A stretch of 43,699 nucleotides of DNA. Origin: Nostocoides sp. (GTDB lineage: Bacteria; Actinomycetota; Actinomycetes; Actinomycetales; Dermatophilaceae). Position 1 is the first letter of the stretch. Every line of letters begins with the position of its first letter. The notes under the pieces are model-generated. The model saw only the letters and a list, made by a program, of their open reading frames with translations. It was not told the DNA's origin and searched no databases. Shown here piece by piece: positions 1-8,281 of the stretch. The stretch lies in the NCBI GenBank assembly GCA_025929465.1, contig JAICMC010000002.1, positions 1 through 43,699 on the forward strand, in the 5' to 3' direction. A program made the position numbers and the translations under genes.

Positions 1-840
1 GAACTGGTGCACCCGGATGATGCCGCGGGTGTCCTTGCCGTAGGACCCCGCCTCGCGCCGGTAGCAGGTCGAGGAACCGGCATACCGGATCGGCCCGCCC
101 GAGAGGTCGATGATCTCCTCGGCGTGGTAGCCGGCGAGCGCGACCTCGGAGGTGCCGGTGAGGTAGAGGTCGTCGGCCTCGAGCCGGTAGACCTCGTCGG
201 CGTGGTCGTCGAGGAACCCGGCCCCGCCCATGACCTGCGGGGTGACCAGGGTCGGGGTGACCATCGGGACGAACCCGGCCCCGACCGCCTGCTGCATGGC
301 CAGTCCGAACAGGGCCATCTCCAGCCGCGCGCCGACCCCCTTGAGGAAGTAGAAGCGGGAACCGCCGACCTTGGCCCCGCGCGCCATGTCGAGGGCGTCC
401 AGGCCCTCGGCCAGGTCGAGGTGGTCCTTGGGCTCGAAACCCTCGGCGGCGAAGTCCCGCGGCGTGCCGACCGTCGCGCGGACCGTGTAGTCGTCCTCGC
501 CGCCGCTCGGGACGCCGGGCTCGATCACGTTGCCGACGCGACGGAGCAGGGTGTCGAACGCCTGCTGGGCGGTCGCCGCGCCCGCGTCGAGCTCCTTGAC
601 CCGGGCGGCAAGCTGCTTGGTGCGGGCCAGGAGCGCCTGCTTCTCCTGGCCCTGGGCCCGGGCGACGTCCTTGCCGATCGACTTCTGCTCGGCCCGCAGC
701 TGCTCGTATGCGGTGAGGCTGGACCGTCGCAGCTCCTCGGCCGCGAGGATCCGGTCGACGATCCCGGCGTCCTCGCCACGCGCCCGCTGGCTGGCGCGGA
801 CGGTGTCGGGGTCGTCGCGCAGGAGCCGGATGTCGATCAC
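1..840 (-). CDS. serS: Seryl-tRNA synthetase, C-terminal part beyond window edge
   Basis: Minus-strand translation starts [18 protein letters not shown] (GTG at 838-840). Class II motif-2-like [23 protein letters not shown] sits at the window edge. Confidence 0.93.
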   Translation of the reverse strand, partial: MIDIRLLRDDPDTVRASQRARGEDAGIVDRILAAEELRRSSLTAYEQLRAEQKSIGKDVARAQGQEKQALLARTKQLAARVKELDAGAATAQQAFDTLLRRVGNVIEPGVPSGGEDDYTVRATVGTPRDFAAEGFEPKDHLDLAEGLDALDMARGAKVGGSRFYFLKGVGARLEMALFGLAMQQAVGAGFVPMVTPTLVTPQVMGGAGFLDDHADEVYRLEADDLYLTGTSEVALAGYHAEEIIDLSGGPIRYAGSSTCYRREAGSYGKDTRGIIRVHQF

Positions 841-1120
841 GCCGTCGAGTTTATCGACGGGCGGCTGACCCAGGCTCTCCCCCACCTCGCGCGCGCGGGG
901 ACGGGGGCGGGCGCGGCGGAGGGAGCGGGGCGGTCAGCCCTGCGCCGTCCGGTGAGCAGCAGTGCGGCCAGGGCGACGGTCAGCAGGCGGGACAGGGACG
1001 GCACCGCTGCACGGTGAGGCCGCACCCGGCATACCGGCAAGCCGGTTCCACCCGTCGGCCGATCGGACGACCCTCGTCCCCCGGCCCGACCTGGACCGGG
1101 CCGCAGGGGTCCTGCCCCCG

Positions 1121-1205
1121 AACGCATTTCTGCGCCCCGGCGCAGATCCCGATGACCGCCGCAGAACTGGCTGCGCCGCTCGTCGGCTTCAGCGCCATGG
1201 CGCTC
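1121..1205. repeat. Dispersed palindromic intergenic repeat, copy 1 (REP/BIME-like)
   Basis: Contains the hairpin TCTGCGCC-CC-GGCGCAGA (1129-1146) and the palindrome AGCGCCATGGCGCT (1191-1204). Aligns without gaps to the reverse complement of copy 2 (28768-28869), about three quarters identical by eye over 77 bp. Confidence 0.8.
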
Positions 1206-3750
1206 AACGGTCGGGCGCAGGGGTGAACCGCCACTGGGAACCCATGCAGTGGAAGGCTGCCGCGACGTCGTCGTTCTCGGTGACCGCCATCGCCAGCGCC
1301 TCGTCGGTCGGGCGACCTGCGGCGAGGTGCCGGTGGTGGGCCGTCATGACCTCGCAGGCCACCTCATCGGGGACCGGCGAGACAGCCGCGACGACGGACG
1401 CCGCGCCGAGCGAGAGCATCGACGCGGCGAGGCCGAGCGACTCCTCCCCCGGCCGCACCATCGCCAGACCGACGTCGCACGCGGAGAGGACGACGTGCCG
1501 GGCCCGTATGCCGTGCGGCTGGAACTCGTGGGCGAACACCGGCCCGTCGTCCAGGTCGATGGAGCTGAACAGCGGGCTCTGCGGTTCGTGGGTCCCATGG
1601 GCGGCGACGTGCACGATGTCGGCCTCCGTCACGGCCCGGACCAGGGCGGACGCGGTTGCCGGAGAGTGGAGGTCGACCCGGTCCGGGCCCCAGGTCGCGG
1701 CGAGCGCGGCGGCCTCGTCGTGGGCCCGGCCCAGCCTGGGCCCGACGCTGACCTGGACGGTCGGCCGCCCCGCGCTCTGCCCCGTGCGGCGTGCCCAGCT
1801 CCCCAGCGACCGTGCGATGGTGAGCGGACGGCCGACGAGCGAGGGGGCCAGCGCCCAGGGCAGGCTGCCCAGCTCCCGGCAGGGCAGCAGCACGAGCCCG
1901 CCCTCGGCACGACCCCACGGCCGCAGGACCGCGTCGTCCAGGCGGGCGAGGTCTGCGCGCAGCGAGCTGACCACGGCGGCGCGCAGGGCACCCAGCTGGT
2001 GGGTGCCCATGACGCGCAGGTCGGCGCGCGCCCGTTCAGCGAGCTCGGCGGCCTCCTCCAGCGCCAGCAGGTCACGCAGTCGCGCCCTGCCGGCGCAGAT
2101 GGCGACCCCCATCAGCCGGCCCCCGTGGGGGAAGAGCCACAGTGCCTCACGGTCCGCCGACCGCAGCCGCTCGGTCGCTGTCGAGAGCGTGGCCGCCGAC
2201 CCCGCCTGCCGCGCGTCGGCCCGGGAACCGGCCCAGTCCCGTTCCCGGATCCGGTGCTGCAGCGCGCTCGCCTGGTCCTGCAGGCCCGTCACGACGTCCA
2301 CCGCCGTCTCACGGCGCATCCTGTCCCGGGTCGAGCGCAGCTGCTCGGTCAGCCGTGCCAGCTCCGGGTCGGAGGAGGGACGCACACGCGGTAGCCGGTC
2401 CGTGGCCGACCGCCACCGCTCCAGGCTGGTCAGGGTTGCGTGCGCCCCCCGAGGCAGGGCCAGGTCCAGGTCCAGGTCCGCGAGCCGAACCCCGTGCAGG
2501 GCGGCGGCGGCGCGCAGGTCCAGGCTGGCGCTGCCCTGCTGACCAGCGGCCAGCAACCGGCTCCCTCGCGACAGCAGCCTGCGCGCCTTCGCCGTCTCAC
2601 CCGTCCCGGACAGGACCAGGGCCTGGACCTGGACCCGGTGCAGGTCGCCCTGGAGCGACCGGTTGGGCCGGTGTGCGGGCTCGGTGAGGTGGCGTCCTGC
2701 GGCCGTCCAGTCGCCGCGCCGCGCACAGGTCTCGGCCGCCACGGTGAGGGCCCGGTCGGCCAGGGACGCCGATCCGAGGCGGTCCGCGGTGGCTGCCAGC
2801 TGCTCGGCGTCCGCAGCCATCGCCGGCGTGGCCCGCCCCGAGTCCAGGGCGATCTGGAGCAACAGCAGTCGCGCGTCCGCCTCCCACGCCAGGGCGCCGT
2901 GCCGACGGTAGAGCGCGCGGGCGCGCCGCGCCGCGGCTGCTGCCGCGGCCTGCCGTCCGGACCAGCGATGAACCCTCGCGAAGGACAGCAGGATCTCGGC
3001 ACGGACCCGCCACGCCGTCCTCGGTGCCACCCGCAGGGCGGTGTGCAGGGCCTCGGCCGCCTCGTCGGTCAGGCCGGCGTCGACCAGCACGATGGCGCGG
3101 TCCAGGTCGGGCGAGGTGGGCAGGTCGCCGTGCGCGACCGCGTCGGCCATCCCGGCCAGGGCGGCCGGGATGTCCCCCATGAGGTACGCGGCATACGCGG
3201 CGTCATGCGTGGCGTAGGCCGCCATGGCCCGGTCCCCGATCACCCGCGCGGCCTCGGCGGCTGCGCGGAAGAGCGGCACCGCCTCCGATGGCCGGCCGGC
3301 CTCGGACAGGAGCATCGCCTGGGTCACCTGCACCGCGCACCGCTCCCGGGGTGTGAACGCGGCCAACCCGGCCCCCACCGCCGCCTGGTGGCCGAGGGCG
3401 CCGGTCAGGTCTCCGGCCTGGCCGAGGATGCCGGCGAACTGGAAGTGCCACCTGCTCTCCAGGAGCCCGGCCTCCGGCCCGGCGACACCGTCGATCAGCG
3501 TCCGTGCCTCGGCCAGGACCCGGGTCGCCGGCTCCAGCCCCTGGGTCAGGAACGTCGTCAGAGCCGACGTGATCAGGACGTTGACGCGAGCGGAGCGAAC
3601 CCCGGGCGTCTCGCCCGCACCGGCTGCCGCCCGGTCCAGGACGTCGAGCGCCCTTGCCAGGGACCGGCGTGCCCGGTCCGGTCGCCCGGCGTGGTTGGCT
3701 GCCACCGCCCGCCGCCGCTGGGCCTCGGCCAGCTCCAGGGAGTCCTCGAT
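1204..3750 (-). CDS. TPR-CHAT domain protease-like protein
   Basis: Long helical repeat N-terminus (LAEAQRRRAVAANHAGRPDRARRSLARAL...). C-terminal CHAT caspase-like dyad: HVAAHGTHEPQSPLFSSIDL (His) and VVLSACDVGLA (Cys). Start uncertain: no ATG/GTG next to the GAGGAGG ribosome-binding site; in-frame ATC at 3750 or GTG at 3705. Confidence 0.85.
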   Translation of the reverse strand: MEDSLELAEAQRRRAVAANHAGRPDRARRSLARALDVLDRAAAGAGETPGVRSARVNVLITSALTTFLTQGLEPATRVLAEARTLIDGVAGPEAGLLESRWHFQFAGILGQAGDLTGALGHQAAVGAGLAAFTPRERCAVQVTQAMLLSEAGRPSEAVPLFRAAAEAARVIGDRAMAAYATHDAAYAAYLMGDIPAALAGMADAVAHGDLPTSPDLDRAIVLVDAGLTDEAAEALHTALRVAPRTAWRVRAEILLSFARVHRWSGRQAAAAAAARRARALYRRHGALAWEADARLLLLQIALDSGRATPAMAADAEQLAATADRLGSASLADRALTVAAETCARRGDWTAAGRHLTEPAHRPNRSLQGDLHRVQVQALVLSGTGETAKARRLLSRGSRLLAAGQQGSASLDLRAAAALHGVRLADLDLDLALPRGAHATLTSLERWRSATDRLPRVRPSSDPELARLTEQLRSTRDRMRRETAVDVVTGLQDQASALQHRIRERDWAGSRADARQAGSAATLSTATERLRSADREALWLFPHGGRLMGVAICAGRARLRDLLALEEAAELAERARADLRVMGTHQLGALRAAVVSSLRADLARLDDAVLRPWGRAEGGLVLLPCRELGSLPWALAPSLVGRPLTIARSLGSWARRTGQSAGRPTVQVSVGPRLGRAHDEAAALAATWGPDRVDLHSPATASALVRAVTEADIVHVAAHGTHEPQSPLFSSIDLDDGPVFAHEFQPHGIRARHVVLSACDVGLAMVRPGEESLGLAASMLSLGAASVVAAVSPVPDEVACEVMTAHHRHLAAGRPTDEALAMAVTENDDVAAAFHCMGSQWRFTPAPDR

Positions 3751-3760
3751 CCGGGCCTCC

Positions 3761-4243
3761 TCAGAGCTCGACGCTGGGGGTGATGACCGGGCGCGCGTCC
3801 GGCTCCCCCGGATCCACCCGGACCAGGAAGTGCACCCATCCCCGGGGCAGGCCGTCCACGACGAACCGGCCGTGCTCGTCGGCCGTGACCGAACGGGTGA
3901 GGTCCGCCGTGACGACGTCCACCACGGCCCCACCGCGGGTCACCCAGCCGTCGATCCGCGCGGTCCGCCCGTCATCACCCACCCTCGTGGTCACCATCAG
4001 GCTGACCGTGCCACTGGTGAAGGTGATCGACTCGGTCCGCGTCGCGTCCTTCGCCGATCGGGTCGCCACCATCTCTGCCTGGGTGAGCTCGGCCACCTCG
4101 GCATGGAGGGCATGGACGGTGAGCGCGAACCGGCTCCGCTCGGCCAGGTCGGCCGGCACCGGATCCACCCTGGCCAGCAGCTCGTGCAGCGCTGCGAGGT
4201 TGGCCAGGTCGACCTCGTCGATGGGGTCGGTGTGGGTCGTCAT
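3761..4243 (-). CDS. 160-aa small protein of the CHAT/subtilase operon; candidate sigma regulator or protease substrate
   Basis: ORF MTTHTDPIDEVDLANLAALHELLARVDPVPADLAERSRF...SVEL*. Helical N-terminus and beta-rich C-terminus resembling a carboxypeptidase-regulatory-like domain (TADEHGRFVVDGLPRGWVHFLVRV). ATG lies 1 nt after the sigma-factor stop. Confidence 0.75.
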   Translation of the reverse strand: MTTHTDPIDEVDLANLAALHELLARVDPVPADLAERSRFALTVHALHAEVAELTQAEMVATRSAKDATRTESITFTSGTVSLMVTTRVGDDGRTARIDGWVTRGGAVVDVVTADLTRSVTADEHGRFVVDGLPRGWVHFLVRVDPGEPDARPVITPSVEL

Positions 4244-4244
4244 G

Positions 4245-4826
4245 TCAGGCCTCCCAGGTGGGATCGGTGGCGATGGCCGTGCGCAGCTTCTGCAGGCAGC
4301 GGCCACGGGTCGGGCCGATCGACCCGACCGGCATACCGAGGGACTGCGCGATCGCCGCGTAGTCGGGTCGGTCGGCGAAGGCGACCACCCGCAACAGCTC
4401 CTGGCACCGGGCCGGCAGCGCGGCGACGTGTCGCCACAGCGCCTTCTGGCGCTCCCCGAGGATCGAGACCTGCTCCGGGCCCAGGGCCATGGCCGGCGCC
4501 TCCGGGACCTCCTCGACATCGATCTCGCGCCGCTCGCCACGGACGAGGCGCCACGTCTCGCGTTTGACGGTGATCACCAGCCAGGCGAGCACGGCGAACG
4601 GGTCCAGGATCCGGTCCGCGGAGTCGACCAGGCGCAGCCAGGCCGTCTGGATGGCGTCCTCTGCCGTCGCACCCGAGGCACCTTGGGCCCGGGCGGTGTG
4701 CCACAGCACCGGGGTCAGCAGCTCGACGAGGTCGCCGAGTCGCTGGTGGTCGCCCTCCTGGTAGGCCGCGAAGGCCTGCCCTGCGCGGTACCCCAGGCTC
4801 TCGGACGAGACGGGCCTCGGGTTCAC
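4245..4826 (-). CDS. Sigma-70 family (ECF-type) RNA polymerase sigma factor
   Basis: Region 2-like DAIQTAWLRLVDSADRILDPFAVLAWLVITVKRETWRLVRGE and region 4 HTH LPARCQELLRVVAFADRPDYAAIAQSLGMPVGSIGPTRGRCLQKLR. GTG start overlaps the stop of the upstream subtilase gene. Confidence 0.88.
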   Translation of the reverse strand: MNPRPVSSESLGYRAGQAFAAYQEGDHQRLGDLVELLTPVLWHTARAQGASGATAEDAIQTAWLRLVDSADRILDPFAVLAWLVITVKRETWRLVRGERREIDVEEVPEAPAMALGPEQVSILGERQKALWRHVAALPARCQELLRVVAFADRPDYAAIAQSLGMPVGSIGPTRGRCLQKLRTAIATDPTWEA

Positions 4827-6451
4827 GGCGCCACCTCGGCCAGCCCGGCTCGGGCGCGGTCCGCACGGGCGGCCATGGAACCCTTGTCGACCTGGGCCAG
4901 CAGCTCGTCGGCCGCGAGGCCCCGCGCCGCGTCGGCGGCGACCGCGGGGGTCGAGAACGAGGTTCCGCTCCAGACACTGAAGCCCGAGCCGTAGTCCTCC
5001 GGGTCGATCGTCGAACGCCCACCCGCCATGATGCCGACCCCGACCTGGCTGGCCTGCGCACCGCCGCGGAAGGTGGTCGGCACGGTGCTGACCACCGCGG
5101 CGCCGCACCGCAGGTACCGCACCCAGCTGCCCACGTTGGAGAACAGCGCCGTCGTCCGGCACCCGGGGTTGAGCGCGCCCACGGCGAGCAGGGGGACGGG
5201 CAGGTGCGCCGGGTCAGGGTCCTCGGTGTCGGCGAACGCTGCCGGGTAGAGGGGACGACGCGTCGCGTCGTTGCCCGAACCGGCGCAGACGATCACCTGC
5301 CAGTCGCAGTACCGCTGGAACAGGATCCGGAAGCGGTGCTCCTCGCCGGGGTCGTCGCTGGGGTCCGGGTAGTAGCCCATCGAGACCGACAGCACGTCGA
5401 TCACGTCGTCCGGGTGGTTGTCCAGGACGCCGTTGACGTGCCGGAGCAGCAGCAGCACGAGGGCGGTGTGGACCTCGGTCTCCACGGCGATCCCGTCCCG
5501 GCTCATGACCGGGATGGAGAGGATGGCTGCCTCGGGACACCGTTGCCGCACGATCCCCGCCACGAACGTCCCGTGCCCGGCGAGGGCGCCCAGGGCTCCG
5601 ACCAGCTCGTCGCTGACCCCGTCGCCCAGGTCCTCGTTGGCGCCCCCGATGGGGACTCCCCTGAAGGAGGCGCCGACCTGCACGCTCGGGTCCCCGTCGA
5701 ACCAGGGATGCTCGCCGAGGCCGGTGTCCGGTAGTGCGACGACCGGGCGGCGCTCCCACCGTCGGGCGGGACGGGGCTTGGGCACGGCCAGGTGGACCGG
5801 CATCCGACCGCCGCGCCCGGGTATGCCGTACTCCGCCGGTGTCCCGATACCGGGCCACAGCCCGCCGATCCCCGGCCAGAGTCCCCCGATCCCGGGCCAC
5901 AGCCCACCGATCCCGGGCCACAGGCCCCCGCTGGGGGTGAGCACGTGGTCCAGGGCCAGCCGTGCGGCGGTGTCCGGCGCCACCCTGCGGATGTCGGCCA
6001 GGACCTGCTGGGCGTCGACGGCGTAGCCGGGGTCGGTGGGGACCAGGACGATCCGGGTGACCCACAGCTCGTCGCGCAGCTCGGCCAGCACGCCGGGCAG
6101 GTCCTCCAGAGCGGGCAGCCGGGCGGCGTCGGCCGGGATCTCGGCGCGCAGCGGCAGCCCGGCCTCGGTGATCGCCGCCTGGACCGCGTTGAGCGGCTCC
6201 TCGTCGGCCGTCGCGATGTAGCCGGACCAGACCAGGTGGTCCAGCACGTACAGGCTGGGCGGCGTCGAACCGCCACCGTTCCCGGCCGGTACCGAGCCCA
6301 CCCGCCCGGGTGGGACCCGTCCGCCTCCACCGCCCCGACGCGATCCGTCCAGGTCACGGCCGGCGGCGTTCGTCGCCTCGCCCGCCGTCGACGTCTCGGA
6401 TCCGGCGGACCCCTCCTGCGCAGGTGTGCTCTGGCCGTCCGGCTCATCCAT
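4823..6451 (-). CDS. S8 family subtilisin-like serine peptidase, no evident signal peptide
   Basis: Asp (VVALPDTGLGEHPWF), His (GHGTFVAGIV) and Ser (GTSFSTPAVAA) motifs are present. N-terminus is acidic/Gly-Arg-rich with no hydrophobic signal sequence. Confidence 0.9.
   Translation of the reverse strand: MDEPDGQSTPAQEGSAGSETSTAGEATNAAGRDLDGSRRGGGGGRVPPGRVGSVPAGNGGGSTPPSLYVLDHLVWSGYIATADEEPLNAVQAAITEAGLPLRAEIPADAARLPALEDLPGVLAELRDELWVTRIVLVPTDPGYAVDAQQVLADIRRVAPDTAARLALDHVLTPSGGLWPGIGGLWPGIGGLWPGIGGLWPGIGTPAEYGIPGRGGRMPVHLAVPKPRPARRWERRPVVALPDTGLGEHPWFDGDPSVQVGASFRGVPIGGANEDLGDGVSDELVGALGALAGHGTFVAGIVRQRCPEAAILSIPVMSRDGIAVETEVHTALVLLLLRHVNGVLDNHPDDVIDVLSVSMGYYPDPSDDPGEEHRFRILFQRYCDWQVIVCAGSGNDATRRPLYPAAFADTEDPDPAHLPVPLLAVGALNPGCRTTALFSNVGSWVRYLRCGAAVVSTVPTTFRGGAQASQVGVGIMAGGRSTIDPEDYGSGFSVWSGTSFSTPAVAADAARGLAADELLAQVDKGSMAARADRARAGLAEVAP
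5845..5928 (-). repeat. 21-bp in-frame tandem repeat x4 encoding GGLWPGI
   Basis: Coding-strand translation SGGLWPGIGGLWPGIGGLWPGIGGLWPGIGTP. Plus strand shows repeated ccgatcccgggccacagcc-type units. Confidence 0.9.
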
Positions 6452-6533
6452 GGGGGCTCCTCGTCGCGTTCATCCAGCTGGCCTGCATCCGTCAGGAGGG
6501 CCGTGGGCGAGCCCTGATACATGGTCCCGCGTG

Positions 6534-7076
6534 TCAGGTCCGATGTCCTGTCACGTCCCAGAGGTGGTGGGCCAGGTCGTGCAGCCCGTACCGGCCGAGG
6601 GTCAGCACGGTGAACGTGGAGCCGTTGGAGCGCACCCCGGCCCGGTCCCACTGGTCGGCCGCGACGGCGGCATACGCCGCGCTCCACGCATCGGCCGCCG
6701 CAGCGAGGCCGGTCGCGACGACGGCCGGGTCCTGCGCGGCATACGCCCCCTCGACGGCCGCCGCGTCCTGGTCCCAGTTCGCGAACAGCGGCTCGTCCTC
6801 CCCCAGGATCAGCTCCAGCCGCTCTCGGAACAGGACGCACACGTCGCGGACGTGCGCGCCGTACTCCAGGGGCGACCACACCCCGGGGGCCGGCCGCTCC
6901 CGGACCCCCCGCCGGGCGAGGACGCCGGGCCACGGCGCGGCCAGGGCCGCGATCCGACCCGCGACCCGATCGGCGGTCACCTCGGCCGCGGCGAAGCCGC
7001 AGTCGGGGCAGACCCGTCGCAGGGTCCAGGTCCAGTCCTTGCCGTCCGGGACGATGGTGGGGTCGCTCGGCGCCAT
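6534..7076 (-). CDS. DinB-like / mycothiol-dependent maleylpyruvate isomerase-like family protein
   Basis: ORF with WSPLEYGAHVRDVCVLFRERLELIL and LGRYGLHDLAHHLWDV, typical DinB_2-like His-containing helices. Confidence 0.65.
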   Translation of the reverse strand: MAPSDPTIVPDGKDWTWTLRRVCPDCGFAAAEVTADRVAGRIAALAAPWPGVLARRGVRERPAPGVWSPLEYGAHVRDVCVLFRERLELILGEDEPLFANWDQDAAAVEGAYAAQDPAVVATGLAAAADAWSAAYAAVAADQWDRAGVRSNGSTFTVLTLGRYGLHDLAHHLWDVTGHRT

Positions 7077-7133
7077 GCCTGCCAGACTTCCGTATGCCGG
7101 GCCACCACCACCAGTGCGGTACGGTCACGTTCC

Positions 7134-8264
7134 GTGTCACGCACCGACTGGCCCCTGCTCCTCGTGGCCGTGGCGCTCCTCCTCGCCCTCGGCGTCGTCG
7201 CCGGACTCCTCCGCAGCCGCGCCGCCTCGGGCTCGGGCGGGCGGCACCGCCCGCACCGGGACACCTTCCGGCCCGAGGACGCCGTGCCACCGCCGCCGAA
7301 GCGAGCCGCCATGGTCGTCAACCCGACCAAGTTCACCGATGTGGCTGATCTGGAGGCGCGGCTCACCGCCGCCTGTCTGACGCACGGCTGGGCCGAGCCG
7401 ACGTTCCACCACACGACCGTCGAGGACCCGGGGACCGGGCAGGCCCGGGCGGCCGTGGCCGACGGCGTCGACGTCGTGTGCGCGCTCGGTGGTGACGGCA
7501 CCGTGCGGTCGGTGGCTCAGGCCCTTGCCGGCACCCAGACGGCGATGGGGCTGCTCCCCAGCGGCACCGGCAACCTGCTGGCCCGCAACGTGGGTCTGCC
7601 GCTCACCAGCCTGGAGGACGCCGTCGCCATCGCGCTCACCGGCCGTAACGAGCGGGTCGACGTGGGGCGGCTCGTCGTCGACGCCGTCACCGACGACGGC
7701 GACCACCACAAGGCCCGCGAGTACGTCTTCCTCGTCATGGCCGGGATGGGCATGGACGCCGCGATCATGGGCGACTCCCCGGACGAGCTCAAGGCAAGGG
7801 TGGGCTGGCCGGCGTACTTCGTCGCCGGGCTGCGCAACCTGCGGGGAGACCGGTTCCGGGCCGTCGTCAGCATCGGCGACGAAGGACACGAGGAGGTCGT
7901 CGAGACCCGCGCCCGGACCGTCGTCGTCGGGAACTGTGGCCGGATCATGGGCGGCATCACCCTCATGCCCGAGGCGCGGATCGACGACGGGCTGCTCGAC
8001 GGCCTGATCCTCTCGCCGGCGACGATCGCCGGCTGGGTTGCCGTCACCGGCCGGCTGCTCCGTCAGAAGACGACCCGCAACGACCGGGTGCTCCACCGGG
8101 CGGCCACCCGGTTCGTCGTCCGGCCGGACCGGCCCCAGCAGGTGCAGCTGGACGGCGACCACATCGGGTCCGCGCGCAGCCTCACCGCCGAGGTGTGGCC
8201 GCGCGCGCTCATCGTGCGTATGCCGGTCGGCCAGCGGCTGCCGGACCTCGCCGACGAGTCGTGA
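7134..8264 (+). CDS. Diacylglycerol kinase / YegS-like lipid kinase
   Basis: GTG start (VSRTDWPLLLVAVALLLALGVVAGLL, membrane segment), then MVVNPTK, GGDGTVRSVAQALAGT and LLPSGTGNLLARNVGLPL. Confidence 0.88.
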   Translation: MSRTDWPLLLVAVALLLALGVVAGLLRSRAASGSGGRHRPHRDTFRPEDAVPPPPKRAAMVVNPTKFTDVADLEARLTAACLTHGWAEPTFHHTTVEDPGTGQARAAVADGVDVVCALGGDGTVRSVAQALAGTQTAMGLLPSGTGNLLARNVGLPLTSLEDAVAIALTGRNERVDVGRLVVDAVTDDGDHHKAREYVFLVMAGMGMDAAIMGDSPDELKARVGWPAYFVAGLRNLRGDRFRAVVSIGDEGHEEVVETRARTVVVGNCGRIMGGITLMPEARIDDGLLDGLILSPATIAGWVAVTGRLLRQKTTRNDRVLHRAATRFVVRPDRPQQVQLDGDHIGSARSLTAEVWPRALIVRMPVGQRLPDLADES

Positions 8265-8281
8265 GCACCCGGCATACCGCT

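Noticed and set aside
1021-1080. CCGGC-AA-GCCGG hairpin as an intrinsic terminator
   Set aside because: Short stem with no T-tract; cannot be called a terminator from sequence alone.
837-1127. Minus-strand small ORF with hydrophobic stretch SRLLTVALAALLLTG upstream of serS
   Set aside because: Reads into the serS start in another frame and most of it is low complexity; no support for a real product.
2461-2479. CAGGTCCAGGTCCAGGTCC hexamer repeat inside the CHAT gene
   Set aside because: Simply encodes LDLDLD within a coding helix; too short to be distinctive.
962-2542. 526-aa plus-strand ORF opposite the CHAT gene (and 1249..2394, 2440..3783)
   Set aside because: Antisense shadow ORFs with no recognisable domains; the minus-strand frame carries the CHAT catalytic motifs.
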